NCBI GenBank assembly: GCA_937912115.1
Contig: CALDOI010000064.1
Coordinates: 1-35,175 of the forward strand
Length of the DNA stretch: 35,175 nucleotides
Source: an uncultured Bacteroidota bacterium
Lineage (GTDB): Bacteria; Bacteroidota; Bacteroidia; Bacteroidales; F082
Direction: 5' to 3'
The notes beneath the pieces are model-generated. The model searched no databases and was not told the DNA's origin. It worked only from the letters and a program-made list of their open reading frames with translations. Shown in pieces: positions 26,331 to 35,120 of the stretch. Within the stretch, counting starts at the first letter, position 1. Each line of letters opens with the position of its first letter. The position numbers were made by a program, and so were the translations under genes.

Positions 26331-26435
26331 ATGAAGTATAAAATATACTGGTTTAGACGCGATTTAAGGCTTGAAGACAATACTGGCCTGAACGAAGCTT
26401 TAAGAGCAACCATCAAATTGTTAAAACCCATGTGA
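26331..26435 (+). pseudogene. N-terminal stump of a DNA photolyase/cryptochrome gene
   Basis: An ATG at 26331, two bases after the tspO stop, encodes 34 aa. It begins MKYKIYWFRRDLRLEDNTGL, the classic N-terminus of the photolyase/cryptochrome family (xxWFRRDLRLxDNxAL). Homology holds to about LNEAL and then gives way to RATIKLLKPM and a TGA. Family proteins are about 430-500 aa, so over 90 percent is missing and neither the FAD nor the antenna site exists. The following 94 bp before the minus-strand cvpA-like gene contain no recognisable photolyase sequence. A deletion removed most of the gene; whether the last residues come from its 3' end cannot be judged by eye. Confidence 0.75.
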
Positions 26436-26529
26436 ATTTCCTCAAATATTCTTCCGAACACCCCTGATTGTAAATCCGAATGAGTTGTTTTTATCTTCTG
26501 TTTATTTACTAATCACATTTCACCATTCA

Positions 26530-27069
26530 CTAATAAACCTTATCCATAATTTCTTCCTTACCGGGAATATCGAAAGTAAAGTTATTTGAGTCGAGCCATG
26601 AATATAGGGCTGGAGCTATTGATTCAATGGGTTCGTAAAATATTGATTTTTGTCGTGATTCCTCTTTGAAGATGAAATCCCCAAAGTGGAAATAGTTTAT
26701 TACAAATATTAGGATACTTAATAATAAGGCACCTTTTAGCATGCCAAAAGCAGCACCTGCAAGTTTATTCAAGAAACCAAGTAGCAGTATGTCAACAAAT
26801 TTTGAAACTATTTTCCCAACTGTTATCACAAGAAAGATCACGACAATAAATGTCATCAAAAATGCAAAAACAGCAACATATTTCTGATCCATATCAAAAA
26901 GATCGTTAAGCATTTGAGCCGCAAAATCAGAAAAGAAAAATGCCATATATAAACCTAGTACCAGAGCTGCAAGTGAAGCAACCTCAATGACGAGTCCCTT
27001 TTTGTAGCCACCCCAAGCAAATAGCAAAAGAGGAATAATAATAATTATGTCTAACAAGTTTACATTCAT
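26530..27069 (-). CDS. CvpA family membrane protein
   Basis: A 179-aa inner-membrane protein with four hydrophobic segments and the family opening NLLDIIIIIPLLLFAWGGYKKG, followed by GLYMAFFFSDFAAQ and a conserved glycine-rich third segment (LNKLAGAAFGMLKGALLLS). CvpA was first linked to colicin V production in E. coli and, more generally, to envelope homeostasis; the biochemical role is unknown. It lies 8 bp after the MlaF-like gene in the same direction, so it is probably the last gene of an mlaE-mlaF-cvpA operon, in line with an envelope function. Confidence 0.88.
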   Translation of the reverse strand: MNVNLLDIIIIIPLLLFAWGGYKKGLVIEVASLAALVLGLYMAFFFSDFAAQMLNDLFDMDQKYVAVFAFLMTFIVVIFLVITVGKIVSKFVDILLLGFLNKLAGAAFGMLKGALLLSILIFVINYFHFGDFIFKEESRQKSIFYEPIESIAPALYSWLDSNNFTFDIPGKEEIMDKVY

Positions 27070-27077
27070 TTTTTGTT

Positions 27078-27821
27078 CTATTTAATTCTTCTTGTTAGTT
27101 CGGTTGAAAAAACAAATTCATTTAATTCTTTATTGTCGGTCTTTAATATTGTTTCCTTATCGCCTTCCCACCAGAGTTCACCTTTATTGATAAAGGCTAT
27201 TTTCTGACCAATCTGTAATACAGAGTTCATATCGTGAGTATTTATTACAGTTGTCATATCGAATTTATGGGTAAGCTCTGATATTAACTCATCAATTAAT
27301 TCCGCAGTTTTAGGATCGAGGCCGGAGTTTGGCTCATCACAAAATAAATACATAGGATTCATGGCAATAGCACGGGCAATTGCAACACGCTTAACCATTC
27401 CTCCACTTAGTTCGGCAGGGAACTTTGCGTTAACATTTTCTAGATTAACATGATTAAGAACATCATTTACTCGTTGGAGTTTTTCCTCATAACTCTGCCT
27501 TGTGAACATATTTAGTGGAAACATAATATTCTCTTCCACAGTAAATGAATCAAACAATGCTCCTCCCTGAAACAGCACCCCCATTTCTTTGCGAGTATCC
27601 TTTTTATCCTTTTCTTTCAACCCTGAAAAGCACCTTGTATCAAAGTTTATTTCCCCTTCATCAACATCAAATAAACCTATACAGCATTTCATTAGTACAG
27701 TTTTGCCCGACCCACTTTGCCCGATAATGAGATTTGTTTTCCCTTTCTCAAACTTAGTGCTTATGTTATCCAACACTTTTTGGTCGCCAAACGATTTTGA
27801 TATGTTCTTTACTTCGATCAT
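27078..27821 (-). CDS. mlaF: ABC transporter ATP-binding protein, MlaF-like
   Basis: A 247-aa ATPase with Walker A GQSGSGKT (34-41), the Q-loop FQGGALFDS typical of the Mla/Mce class, signature LSGGM (138-142), Walker B MYLFCDEP (Asp162-Glu163) and an H-loop NTHD. With the upstream MlaE-like permease, whose end it overlaps by 4 bp, it would drive phospholipid movement between inner and outer membranes to keep outer-membrane lipid asymmetry. The substrate-binding MlaD/MCE protein is not in the window. Confidence 0.92.
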   Translation of the reverse strand: MIEVKNISKSFGDQKVLDNISTKFEKGKTNLIIGQSGSGKTVLMKCCIGLFDVDEGEINFDTRCFSGLKEKDKKDTRKEMGVLFQGGALFDSFTVEENIMFPLNMFTRQSYEEKLQRVNDVLNHVNLENVNAKFPAELSGGMVKRVAIARAIAMNPMYLFCDEPNSGLDPKTAELIDELISELTHKFDMTTVINTHDMNSVLQIGQKIAFINKGELWWEGDKETILKTDNKELNEFVFSTELTRRIK

Positions 27822-28558
27822 GTTAATAGCATCTGTGTAAGTATGAGGTCGAAAATAATAATTAGTATGCTGCTGGCTACAACTGCTTTTGTGCTCGCGC
27901 GGCCGACTTCCACTGAGCCCCCCTTAACGGTATATCCTTTATAACCTGATACTGATGCAATAATAAAAGCGAAAACGACTGTTTTTATAAGTGCATAAAA
28001 AATATCGAAAGGAGCCCACCATGCTCGAAGTCCATCAATAAAATCGGTAGGAGTAACTGATCCTGTAATAATTACTGCCAGTAAACCACCTGTTAACCCA
28101 ATTGCAATTGAAAAAATTACCAGTACAGGGAAAAACAGCATTGCTGCTGTTATTTTAGGTAGAATCAAATAGTTGGCCGGGTTAATTCCCATAACTTTTA
28201 GTGCGTCTATTTGCTCTGTAACCCTCATTGTTCCTATCTCAGAGGCAATACTCGACCCAACTTTCCCGGCAAGGATTAAACTCATAATTGTAGGTGATAT
28301 TTCCAATATCATCATTTGTTTGGTTGTATAACCCACCAAATACAATGGTACCAAAGGATTATCAATATTATATGCCATTTGCATTGCGATAATTCCTCCG
28401 GTAAACAATGATATAAAAACAACAATGCCCACTGAATCAACACCAAGTGCATGGAAATCGATTAGTAACTGACGTCGAAAAACCCTGCCTTTATCGGGCC
28501 GTTTGAAGGTGTCAATCATCAATGATACATAATCACCTGCTTCTCTTAAAAATCCCAT
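27818..28558 (-). CDS. mlaE: ABC transporter permease, MlaE-like
   Basis: A 246-aa MlaE/YrbE family permease. The family core is clear: LFTGGIIAMQ near the first membrane segment, then LILAGKVGSSIASEIGTMRVTEQIDALKVMGINP and the SVSGYKGYTVKGGSVEVGRASTKAVV stretch before the last segment. Five or six hydrophobic helices are visible. It is the inner-membrane component of a phospholipid transporter with the ATPase that overlaps its stop codon (ATGA, 4 bp), and is probably the first gene of a three-gene operon with mlaF and cvpA. The start at 28558 gives MGFLREAGDYVSLM, as expected for the family. Confidence 0.92.
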   Translation of the reverse strand: MGFLREAGDYVSLMIDTFKRPDKGRVFRRQLLIDFHALGVDSVGIVVFISLFTGGIIAMQMAYNIDNPLVPLYLVGYTTKQMMILEISPTIMSLILAGKVGSSIASEIGTMRVTEQIDALKVMGINPANYLILPKITAAMLFFPVLVIFSIAIGLTGGLLAVIITGSVTPTDFIDGLRAWWAPFDIFYALIKTVVFAFIIASVSGYKGYTVKGGSVEVGRASTKAVVASSILIIIFDLILTQMLLT

Positions 28559-28720
28559 AATAAAAAATGATTATTTTATAAGATGCTAAAAGTCATTTTT
28601 AACAGACTAATACATCGGCTAAGGTAACAAAAAGATTTTTTTACGTAAACAACAAGAGTACAATTATTTCGTTTTGATAATTAACGTAAAATTGCGGAGA
28701 AAATTTTGTGCCGAAGATTT

Positions 28721-28740
28721 GCCACAGATTACACAGATTT
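28721..28740. repeat. Half copy of the GCCACAGATT intergenic repeat
   Basis: gccacagattacacagattt lies in the leader of the small lipoprotein gene. The same opening occurs at 34204 (gccacagattcatagat), where a matching right arm is also present. Both belong to a kind of short repeat often seen between genes in Bacteroidota. No right arm is visible here. Confidence 0.45.
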
Positions 28741-28774
28741 ATTACATGCGCATTGCAAATTGTTAACTTTTCAA

Positions 28775-28990
28775 ATGAAAAATAGTTCCATATATATTTT
28801 TATTATGTTGTGTTTAGTGATTATATTATCCTCATGCGCATCGCAAAAACACGGTTATCGCCCTGCAAAACGCAAGAAAAAAGATTGCGATTGTTCGAAG
28901 TGGAGTTATAACAAACCTATCGATCCTAAAAACAACTATGATTACTTAAGGTTGGCCGTACAGCAAGTACAGAGCCATCGTTACTCATAA
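28775..28990 (+). CDS. Small lipoprotein with CDCSKW motif
   Basis: A 71-aa predicted lipoprotein. The start at 28775 gives MKNSSIYIFIMLCLVIILSSC with a lipobox ending at Cys21; the in-frame extension to 28706 has no signal character and runs through repeat DNA. The mature part is a basic stretch (YRPAKRKKKDCDCSKWSY) followed by NKPIDPKNNYDYLRLAVQQVQ. The CDCSKW cysteines could bind metal or form a disulfide. Small lipoproteins of this appearance are common in Bacteroidota, with no assigned function that I can name. Its last 10 bases overlap the 3' end of the convergent glycosyltransferase gene. Confidence 0.7.
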   Translation: MKNSSIYIFIMLCLVIILSSCASQKHGYRPAKRKKKDCDCSKWSYNKPIDPKNNYDYLRLAVQQVQSHRYS

Positions 28991-30792
28991 TCAAACACTT
29001 CTACTCGTGCTGAGTTTAATGTGAAAGTATTCTTATCTTTATTCCAAATATATATTTTTATCGTTTCTACTCCCTCAGGTAACGACGCCATAAAAATACT
29101 TTGATGAAAATCAAATGGAATATCAGGCAATCCATGTTTTAACCAGTTTAGTGGCATAAATTTATACACGAGTGTATTATGGTCACTATTCACAGCTTGT
29201 ATTACAAGCCATCCTGTAATAGGTAATTCGGCAGCAACTATCGACAAATTAAAATCGAAATAGTAATTTTTTTGATCCACAGTATCAATTTCCAGAATAT
29301 TGAAATACTCATCACCTGCAACTTCCCGGGGCATATTTATACTTATTTCGTGAGTTTTTATTTTTGTAACCTCCTGTTTTCTTTTGAAAAGTGTGAGGCC
29401 GGAGCATGGCTCATAATCAATTGAGTCGTAATCATTAAGGCTATAGGGGTATTTGTTTGTCTCCAGTATTTGAAAAGACGAAACTGTATTTGGATAACCA
29501 GCCCAGTCAATCGAATTCTCATTTCCACCATGCATATAGTTAATATATGTCCATGCAAACTGCCTCATATTTGATCCACCAACAGTAGGAATTACATTGT
29601 TATTTTCATGCTCTGAAGATATGGTCTGATAGAACCTTTCGGGCAACGCTTCTGTTTTGTAACCATTTACATATGATACATTAATGCTTGACACAAAATG
29701 AATTGGGAAAAACAACAATGGTATCACGGTAAAATAAAGAAGTCGGGATCTACTTCCCTCAACCGAATCAATAACAAAAAACAAACTCCCAATGGCTAAT
29801 GGAAATAAATACATGGCAACACGATCTTCCGGAAAGTTTACATCAAACAGATTCACAACTAAAAATATTCCTGCTAAAGATAGTACCAGAACAAATATAA
29901 AGGTTGAGTTTACTGAAATGAGAAAATTAAGCGTGAGACGAAATAACTGTCTAATAGTTATAATAATAACCAATACAAATAACGCAAGAATAACAATAAA
30001 ATCAATATTGCTATATGTGCCTGTAAGCATTGCTACGAGAGTTACTATTGTTGAATTTATAAAGCCAATATTTTCGGGAACCAAATAAAATGCATCAAAT
30101 TCCTTAAGTTTATTTACATAGAAAAAAACTGCCGTTATACTTGTTAGGCTAATAAACAGGAACAGGGGAATCATCCATTTCTGCTTGTAAGGAATATCTT
30201 CTCGATAAAATAAAATCTCGAGAACCTGAAAAAAAACAATGGCTATTGCAGGAATAACAAGGTTTATGTTTGCAGCAATCATCAGCAAAATGAAAATTGA
30301 TACATAAATATGATTTGCTAATTTCTTTGTTTTTATGGCTTTCATTACAAAATAAAATGCGGCCATAAAAAAGGCAATCGAAATACCATAACCTCTGGAA
30401 ACCGCAAAAAATTCAATGAAAAAATGTGAAAACAGCATTACAAATATAAACCCCCAGCGGTATATACCATCCGCTAAAAAACGTGCTATTTTATAAACAA
30501 ATACCAAGTACACCAACGCAAACAACAGATTTGGCAATCGGAGTGCAATTTTTGAGCTGCCAAATAATAAATAACTCAAATAAGTGAGTATTGTATTTAT
30601 GAAATGATTGTTCAGTGCTTCCCGTGAAAATTCGGGCATCAAACTGCAAGGTTGAACTAAATGAAAAAAAGTCGACGCTTCATCATGCGTAAATGGAACA
30701 AATATAGCTCTTATCAATAGGTAGATAAAAAGTATTACGCTTAGGATAATATAAAGAGTTTTATCTTTTCCTAATTTTAAAATATGGTTCAT
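28981..30792 (-). CDS. Polytopic membrane glycosyltransferase (GT-C, GT39/ArnT-like)
   Basis: A 603-aa protein (start at 30792, MNHILKLGKDK; a longer start at 30813 is possible). About ten or more transmembrane segments fill the first 370 residues. The first periplasmic loop has FTHDEASTFF, the acidic DE motif used by GT-C enzymes such as ArnT and PMT-type mannosyltransferases to hold the lipid-linked sugar donor. LPNLLFALVYLVFVYKIARFL and FAVSRGYGISIAF match the second conserved region of such proteins. A soluble, beta-rich C-terminal domain (about 375-603) faces the periplasm. The acceptor is unknown. It follows the receptor-like gene by 42 bp on the same strand and is probably co-transcribed with it. 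Confidence 0.75.
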   Translation of the reverse strand: MNHILKLGKDKTLYIILSVILFIYLLIRAIFVPFTHDEASTFFHLVQPCSLMPEFSREALNNHFINTILTYLSYLLFGSSKIALRLPNLLFALVYLVFVYKIARFLADGIYRWGFIFVMLFSHFFIEFFAVSRGYGISIAFFMAAFYFVMKAIKTKKLANHIYVSIFILLMIAANINLVIPAIAIVFFQVLEILFYREDIPYKQKWMIPLFLFISLTSITAVFFYVNKLKEFDAFYLVPENIGFINSTIVTLVAMLTGTYSNIDFIVILALFVLVIIITIRQLFRLTLNFLISVNSTFIFVLVLSLAGIFLVVNLFDVNFPEDRVAMYLFPLAIGSLFFVIDSVEGSRSRLLYFTVIPLLFFPIHFVSSINVSYVNGYKTEALPERFYQTISSEHENNNVIPTVGGSNMRQFAWTYINYMHGGNENSIDWAGYPNTVSSFQILETNKYPYSLNDYDSIDYEPCSGLTLFKRKQEVTKIKTHEISINMPREVAGDEYFNILEIDTVDQKNYYFDFNLSIVAAELPITGWLVIQAVNSDHNTLVYKFMPLNWLKHGLPDIPFDFHQSIFMASLPEGVETIKIYIWNKDKNTFTLNSARVEVFDYE

Positions 30793-30834
30793 AATTATAT
30801 TACAGTTTGCCAATCTGGCATTAATTTCTGGCGC

Positions 30835-33800
30835 TTAATATCTGAAAGTTAGTCCAATTCGCCAAATCCGGGGAATATCATAATGTTGAGGATTATATAG
30901 TTTTAACTGATAAAGTAACCTATATGAATCAGGATTTATTTGATTACTAATTTGATTTTGCCATACGGGATTTGTTAAATATCCATCATCTCCAGCGTCA
31001 CCAGTTTCAGGATAAACTTCCAAAACATTCTTGAAGTTGAATAAATTTTCAATAGTTAGATACAGATTTAAGATGGCTTTTTTTCCAATTTCAAAATCTT
31101 TCTGAACATTAATGTTTACCATGTTTAAATTTGGGGTGTGCTTAACTCCACTGGTTATATTGTTTTCGGTATAATAATATGGCACCCCATTACGGTGTTG
31201 ATAAAAAACATTTGTGCTAAATCCTTGAAAAATTTTCCCATTGCCCCACCTAGGCCCCTTATAAGTCCCTCCCCTTCCAAAACGATAGCCAACATTTGCA
31301 TTTATCACCATATCAGAAATCTGCATATATGTATAATCTTCTTGTAGTGGAAATAGCCTTGTATAACTTACACCACCAAAAAAACCTGAAGGTGATTGAT
31401 TTAAGAAATTTAGTTGAGCTTCAAAACCTTGAGTGGTGATTCGTTTTTCATCATTAACAAAAGTATAATAACTGGATGGGTATGCATTTGATATTTCCCT
31501 ACTATAAATATAATTGTCGATGGATGTAGATAAATAACTTACATCAGCCATTATATTTTTCCAAATAACTGCTCTTATACCGGTAAAAAATTTTCCTGTG
31601 CGTATCGGCTTAAGCGCCGGGTTTGAGATTATTTGAGATCGGGAATAATTATTAAAATAATAATATTGATCGGGACGAAAATCTGAAAAATAGTGAGGGT
31701 TTTGAGTAGCTGAACTGTAATTACTATAGATATTTATTCGCTTAATAATTGTATAATCCAAGCTGATTTGAGGTAGTATATTAACTGACCTGCTATAATC
31801 TTTGAACGACATGGATGGCTCCCATTCTCCATTCATACTATGAATATCAGGATATTTCAAGTAGGGTGAGATACCATTTCCAACATCCAGTATCGCAGGG
31901 TCAATTATTTCAATACCATTTTCTTTGTACCACCTATTATTATTGCGATAACCAATAACTCTTGTTGGATCTTTCACCTTATCAACATATACAGTATAAT
32001 CATCACCTATATTATCAGGAACTGAAAAAACTATATCTCCTAATTGTAATGCCTCAACTACATTATTGATAGGATATAATGAATATTCATCTTTCAATAC
32101 TGGTTGATTAGCATCATAAACATCAACACGTACCCCCAATTGAACATGAAGGTTTTTCCATGTAAATTCATCCTGAACAAAAGCTGCCCAATATTGTGGT
32201 TCAGAAGAAGCTATTGTAAAATCATTAAAAAAAGAATAAGGGTTTGAGCTGTTTTTTATTTTGTTTCCAGCATAATCATATCCTGAATAATTAACCACAG
32301 AAAGCCCACCGTTAAGAAGTTCCTGGGCAGAAAAAAGCTCCAGCGAAAGCAAATCATCGGGTGTGCTAACAACCTGCATATTACCAAATTCATCATAATA
32401 ATTAATAGTGTTTTTAACTCTATCATACGAATCTACTAGTATGTAGTCGAGCCCATCGATAGGAAGACCCAAGGCTTGACGAAGATTTTTATCAAAATCC
32501 CTTTGTGTGTGGGCATCGTATTTTCTCTTGTAAATAATTGTGTCAACATGGCCATTATAACTTATCAAAACGGGGTTGTCTCTATCAAGTTCCAGTAAGT
32601 GAAAGTTTGTCAGTCCTTTGCCATCACGAATAAAATTCCATAAACCATTGGGTTGTATGGAAAAATGGCTCTCTATTTCGCGATTATATTCACCCCCAAG
32701 TACTATATGATGTTGTTTGTAATCCACCTCGAAATTTACTGCGGCACGAAATCTTTCAAAGTTATTCTCCTGATAAGAAGTAGCAACATTACCAATGTTA
32801 TTAAACAAACCATAAGCACTCCCCGGCGACATACCATTTATTAATCCGCCTCCTAGAATGATATCATCCAGATTTTGAAAATGCCCCCATGGTTGACCAG
32901 AATAAATATTGAAATATTCGGTTGTGTATTTAGATAAATCAGGATTTATATTTGAAGGCTCAAAAATTACAAGTGTATCATAATCCCATGAGTTAAGTAG
33001 CCAAACATTTTGATAATACTGACCATCTACTGAGTCACTCCCCAATTCAAAAGTTGGCATTTTTAATGAGGTAAATTTGCCTACATAACCATAATCGAAA
33101 AAGTTTTTGTCGAATTCGGGGTTTGCGATCTTGGAATAATGATTAGAATATTGAAGGTTTAGGTTATAGCTTAAACTCAGTTTATCATTAACCACAATAT
33201 TGTGTTTAAGATTTATATAATTGTCAAAATTCTGTCGGGTTCGAACATTATTATTTTTGTAGTTTAATAGTTGGTTACTTTGATTATTAATATCTGTTTC
33301 GTCGATTGTAGAATAGTTGCCGAGTGTAAGATCAATATTTTTCGATATTGGCAGTTCTAATTTTACATAAGGATAGTACCCCGTTTTTCCATTATTGTTG
33401 GGAACAGTTTGATCAACCATATCACTAGAAATAATATATTCTGAGTTATAGTTAAACCCTGCACCATATTGTTTTATTTTATATGGGTTTTCCTTTAACC
33501 AATTCAGCTTTTCATCGCTTAATTTTTGAGTGTGTTGCCACACAGGGTCATTATTGTTTGTTAATGCATATTTTCCTGCCACTAATAGTGATGGCGTGCG
33601 TTTTGAAACACTGCTTTTTTTTGAAAAACCTAAAGGAATGCTTATAAACAGCTCTCCCTCAATGCCCTGCATATTAAATGCCCGGTTAGTCGCCACATCA
33701 AACAAAACAACAAACTCATTTAAATTACTTAAAGTTTCTATTGATGTAATACCGCCTACTGAAAATCCAGCAACTATAGGTGCTTTTGAAGTATATAGGC

Positions 33801-34146
33801 TATAGGAATCGATTACGCGCACCGGAAAATTCGAAATATCATCAACATTCATTCCATCAACAAATGCACTATTTCCATTTGCGGAAATCCCATAATAGTA
33901 ATTAACATCTCCTTTCAAACTATAAGCTGAAGGCGCCAACAACCCATATGATGACAAACTTCGAAATGGCAAACTGGTTAATTGTTGTTGATTAAACTTT
34001 AAAGCCACACCTTGTTGTAATAAGTTATTTACAGTATCAATTTTTGAAGTATTATTGGTTGAATCCTGTGAGAATAATGCTCGTGGTGATAAAACCAAGG
34101 TGTAAATAACAAAAGCAATAATTGTTAAAGTGTTGATATGTTTCAT
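30835..34146 (-). CDS. TonB-dependent receptor-like outer membrane beta-barrel protein
   Basis: A 1103-aa exported protein (start at 34146, MKHINTLTIIAFVIYTLVLSPRALFSQ as signal peptide; an ATT- or ATG-rich extension to 34176 is unlikely). The N-terminal 150 residues resemble a TonB receptor plug: YYYGISANGNSAFVDGMNV matches the usual RGxxxxxxVxIDGV segment, and GGITSIETLS matches the plug end. The rest is alternating beta-strand sequence with the late barrel motif QGFEAQLNF and a terminal aromatic (LTFRY). There is no carboxypeptidase-like N-terminal extension and no SusD partner, unlike SusC-type receptors, and no clear TonB box. The substrate is unknown. A TATTTTTG -7 element is present upstream, and the glycosyltransferase gene follows. 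Confidence 0.8.
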   Translation of the reverse strand: MKHINTLTIIAFVIYTLVLSPRALFSQDSTNNTSKIDTVNNLLQQGVALKFNQQQLTSLPFRSLSSYGLLAPSAYSLKGDVNYYYGISANGNSAFVDGMNVDDISNFPVRVIDSYSLYTSKAPIVAGFSVGGITSIETLSNLNEFVVLFDVATNRAFNMQGIEGELFISIPLGFSKKSSVSKRTPSLLVAGKYALTNNNDPVWQHTQKLSDEKLNWLKENPYKIKQYGAGFNYNSEYIISSDMVDQTVPNNNGKTGYYPYVKLELPISKNIDLTLGNYSTIDETDINNQSNQLLNYKNNNVRTRQNFDNYINLKHNIVVNDKLSLSYNLNLQYSNHYSKIANPEFDKNFFDYGYVGKFTSLKMPTFELGSDSVDGQYYQNVWLLNSWDYDTLVIFEPSNINPDLSKYTTEYFNIYSGQPWGHFQNLDDIILGGGLINGMSPGSAYGLFNNIGNVATSYQENNFERFRAAVNFEVDYKQHHIVLGGEYNREIESHFSIQPNGLWNFIRDGKGLTNFHLLELDRDNPVLISYNGHVDTIIYKRKYDAHTQRDFDKNLRQALGLPIDGLDYILVDSYDRVKNTINYYDEFGNMQVVSTPDDLLSLELFSAQELLNGGLSVVNYSGYDYAGNKIKNSSNPYSFFNDFTIASSEPQYWAAFVQDEFTWKNLHVQLGVRVDVYDANQPVLKDEYSLYPINNVVEALQLGDIVFSVPDNIGDDYTVYVDKVKDPTRVIGYRNNNRWYKENGIEIIDPAILDVGNGISPYLKYPDIHSMNGEWEPSMSFKDYSRSVNILPQISLDYTIIKRINIYSNYSSATQNPHYFSDFRPDQYYYFNNYSRSQIISNPALKPIRTGKFFTGIRAVIWKNIMADVSYLSTSIDNYIYSREISNAYPSSYYTFVNDEKRITTQGFEAQLNFLNQSPSGFFGGVSYTRLFPLQEDYTYMQISDMVINANVGYRFGRGGTYKGPRWGNGKIFQGFSTNVFYQHRNGVPYYYTENNITSGVKHTPNLNMVNINVQKDFEIGKKAILNLYLTIENLFNFKNVLEVYPETGDAGDDGYLTNPVWQNQISNQINPDSYRLLYQLKLYNPQHYDIPRIWRIGLTFRY

Positions 34147-34173
34147 TCTGGCTGCTTTTTCAAATAATACAAT

Positions 34174-34181
34174 CAAAAATA
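34174..34181 (-). promoter_or_regulatory. Bacteroidota -7 element (TATTTTTG) for the receptor-like gene
   Basis: The minus strand reads TATTTTTG, an exact TAnnTTTG, 28 bp upstream of the start at 34146. A TTTG lies 15 bp further upstream, closer than the usual -33 spacing. Confidence 0.4.
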
Positions 34182-34203
34182 AGCTATTCTTTTAAACAAA
34201 AAT

Positions 34204-34259
34204 GCCACAGATTCATAGATAGTTCGATAAAATATCAATATAGTCAGTGTATCCGTGGC
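34204..34259. repeat. GCCACAGATT/ATCCGTGGC inverted repeat between divergent genes
   Basis: gccacagattcatagat at the left and gtgtatccgtggc at the right form an imperfect inverted repeat of about 56 bp lying between the divergent receptor-like and SprT-like genes. It is related to the half copy at 28721-28740. Confidence 0.6.
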
Positions 34260-34401
34260 TATTTCTTTGATGATAAATTATAACAATCTCAAGTCGCCAT
34301 CAGCATGTAATGTTAGTTTATAATTTTTGCTAACGCAAAACTGAATCCTATTGAGTTTGATTCTTATACCCAAATTATATGTAATTATTATTCATTCATC
34401 A

Positions 34402-34409
34402 TATATTTG
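34402..34409 (+). promoter_or_regulatory. Bacteroidota -7 element (TATATTTG) just ahead of the SprT-like gene
   Basis: An exact TAnnTTTG ending only 7 bases before the ATG at 34417. If used, the transcript would start within a few bases of the start codon, giving an almost leaderless mRNA. Confidence 0.45.
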
Positions 34410-34416
34410 CAAACTA

Positions 34417-35019
34417 ATGAAAGAAAAAGAACTCCTGTTAAAATATCTGCCTATTAACTCTGTTGATCAAGTTATGAATTGGATCATTGAGAATAACGTG
34501 CATCTAAAAATTGCAAAAAAAAGGAGTAGTAAGTTTGGTGATTATAGGCCACCCATAAAAAATCCATATCATCGCATTAGCATTAATCACGATCAAAATC
34601 CATATGCATTTTTAGTAACCTTTGTTCACGAATTGGCTCATCTGGTTGTTTGGGTAAAACACAAAAACAAGGTGAGTCCGCATGGATCAGAATGGAAATC
34701 TGAATTTAGAAATTTAATGGAAATTATATTGCATAAAGATATATTTCCAGATGACATTCGAGAAGTATTACTGGTTAGTATAATAAATAGTAAAGCATCC
34801 AGCAGCTCCGATTTAAAACTTATACGTGTTCTGAAGAAATATGATAATAAACCATCTGGCACCTATCTCGAAGATATTCCGGAAGATGCAATATTCCAGA
34901 TAGAAAATGGCAGAACTTTTAAAAAAGGAACTAAAAGAAGAACAAGATACCTCTGTAGTAGCGTTCAAAATAACAGACAATATCTGTTCCACCCTTTAAC
35001 ACCAATAAAACCCATTTAG
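34417..35019 (+). CDS. SprT-like zinc metalloprotease-domain protein
   Basis: A 200-aa cytoplasmic protein. The start at 34417 (MKEKELLLKYLP) is preferred: the extension to 34351 crosses the promoter element. It has FVTFVHELAHLVVW-type architecture: HELAH at residues 71-75 (zinc-binding His71 and His75, catalytic Glu72) and the third likely ligand His89 in PHGSEWKSEF, exactly the SprT/Spartan layout. The C-terminal part ends RRTRYLCSSVQNNRQYLFHPL, a reduced version of the zinc-ribbon-like tail with a single Cys. Eukaryotic Spartan cleaves DNA-protein crosslinks; the role of bacterial SprT is little known. It is probably monocistronic. Confidence 0.85.
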   Translation: MKEKELLLKYLPINSVDQVMNWIIENNVHLKIAKKRSSKFGDYRPPIKNPYHRISINHDQNPYAFLVTFVHELAHLVVWVKHKNKVSPHGSEWKSEFRNLMEIILHKDIFPDDIREVLLVSIINSKASSSSDLKLIRVLKKYDNKPSGTYLEDIPEDAIFQIENGRTFKKGTKRRTRYLCSSVQNNRQYLFHPLTPIKPI

Positions 35020-35120
35020 TAAGTCTATTTCAAATTGGCAATAAACAGTCTGAAATTCAATTATATAATAACTATCGTGCAATTAACCAATGAGTTTTGT
35101 ATTTTTGAAGCCGATTTTTA

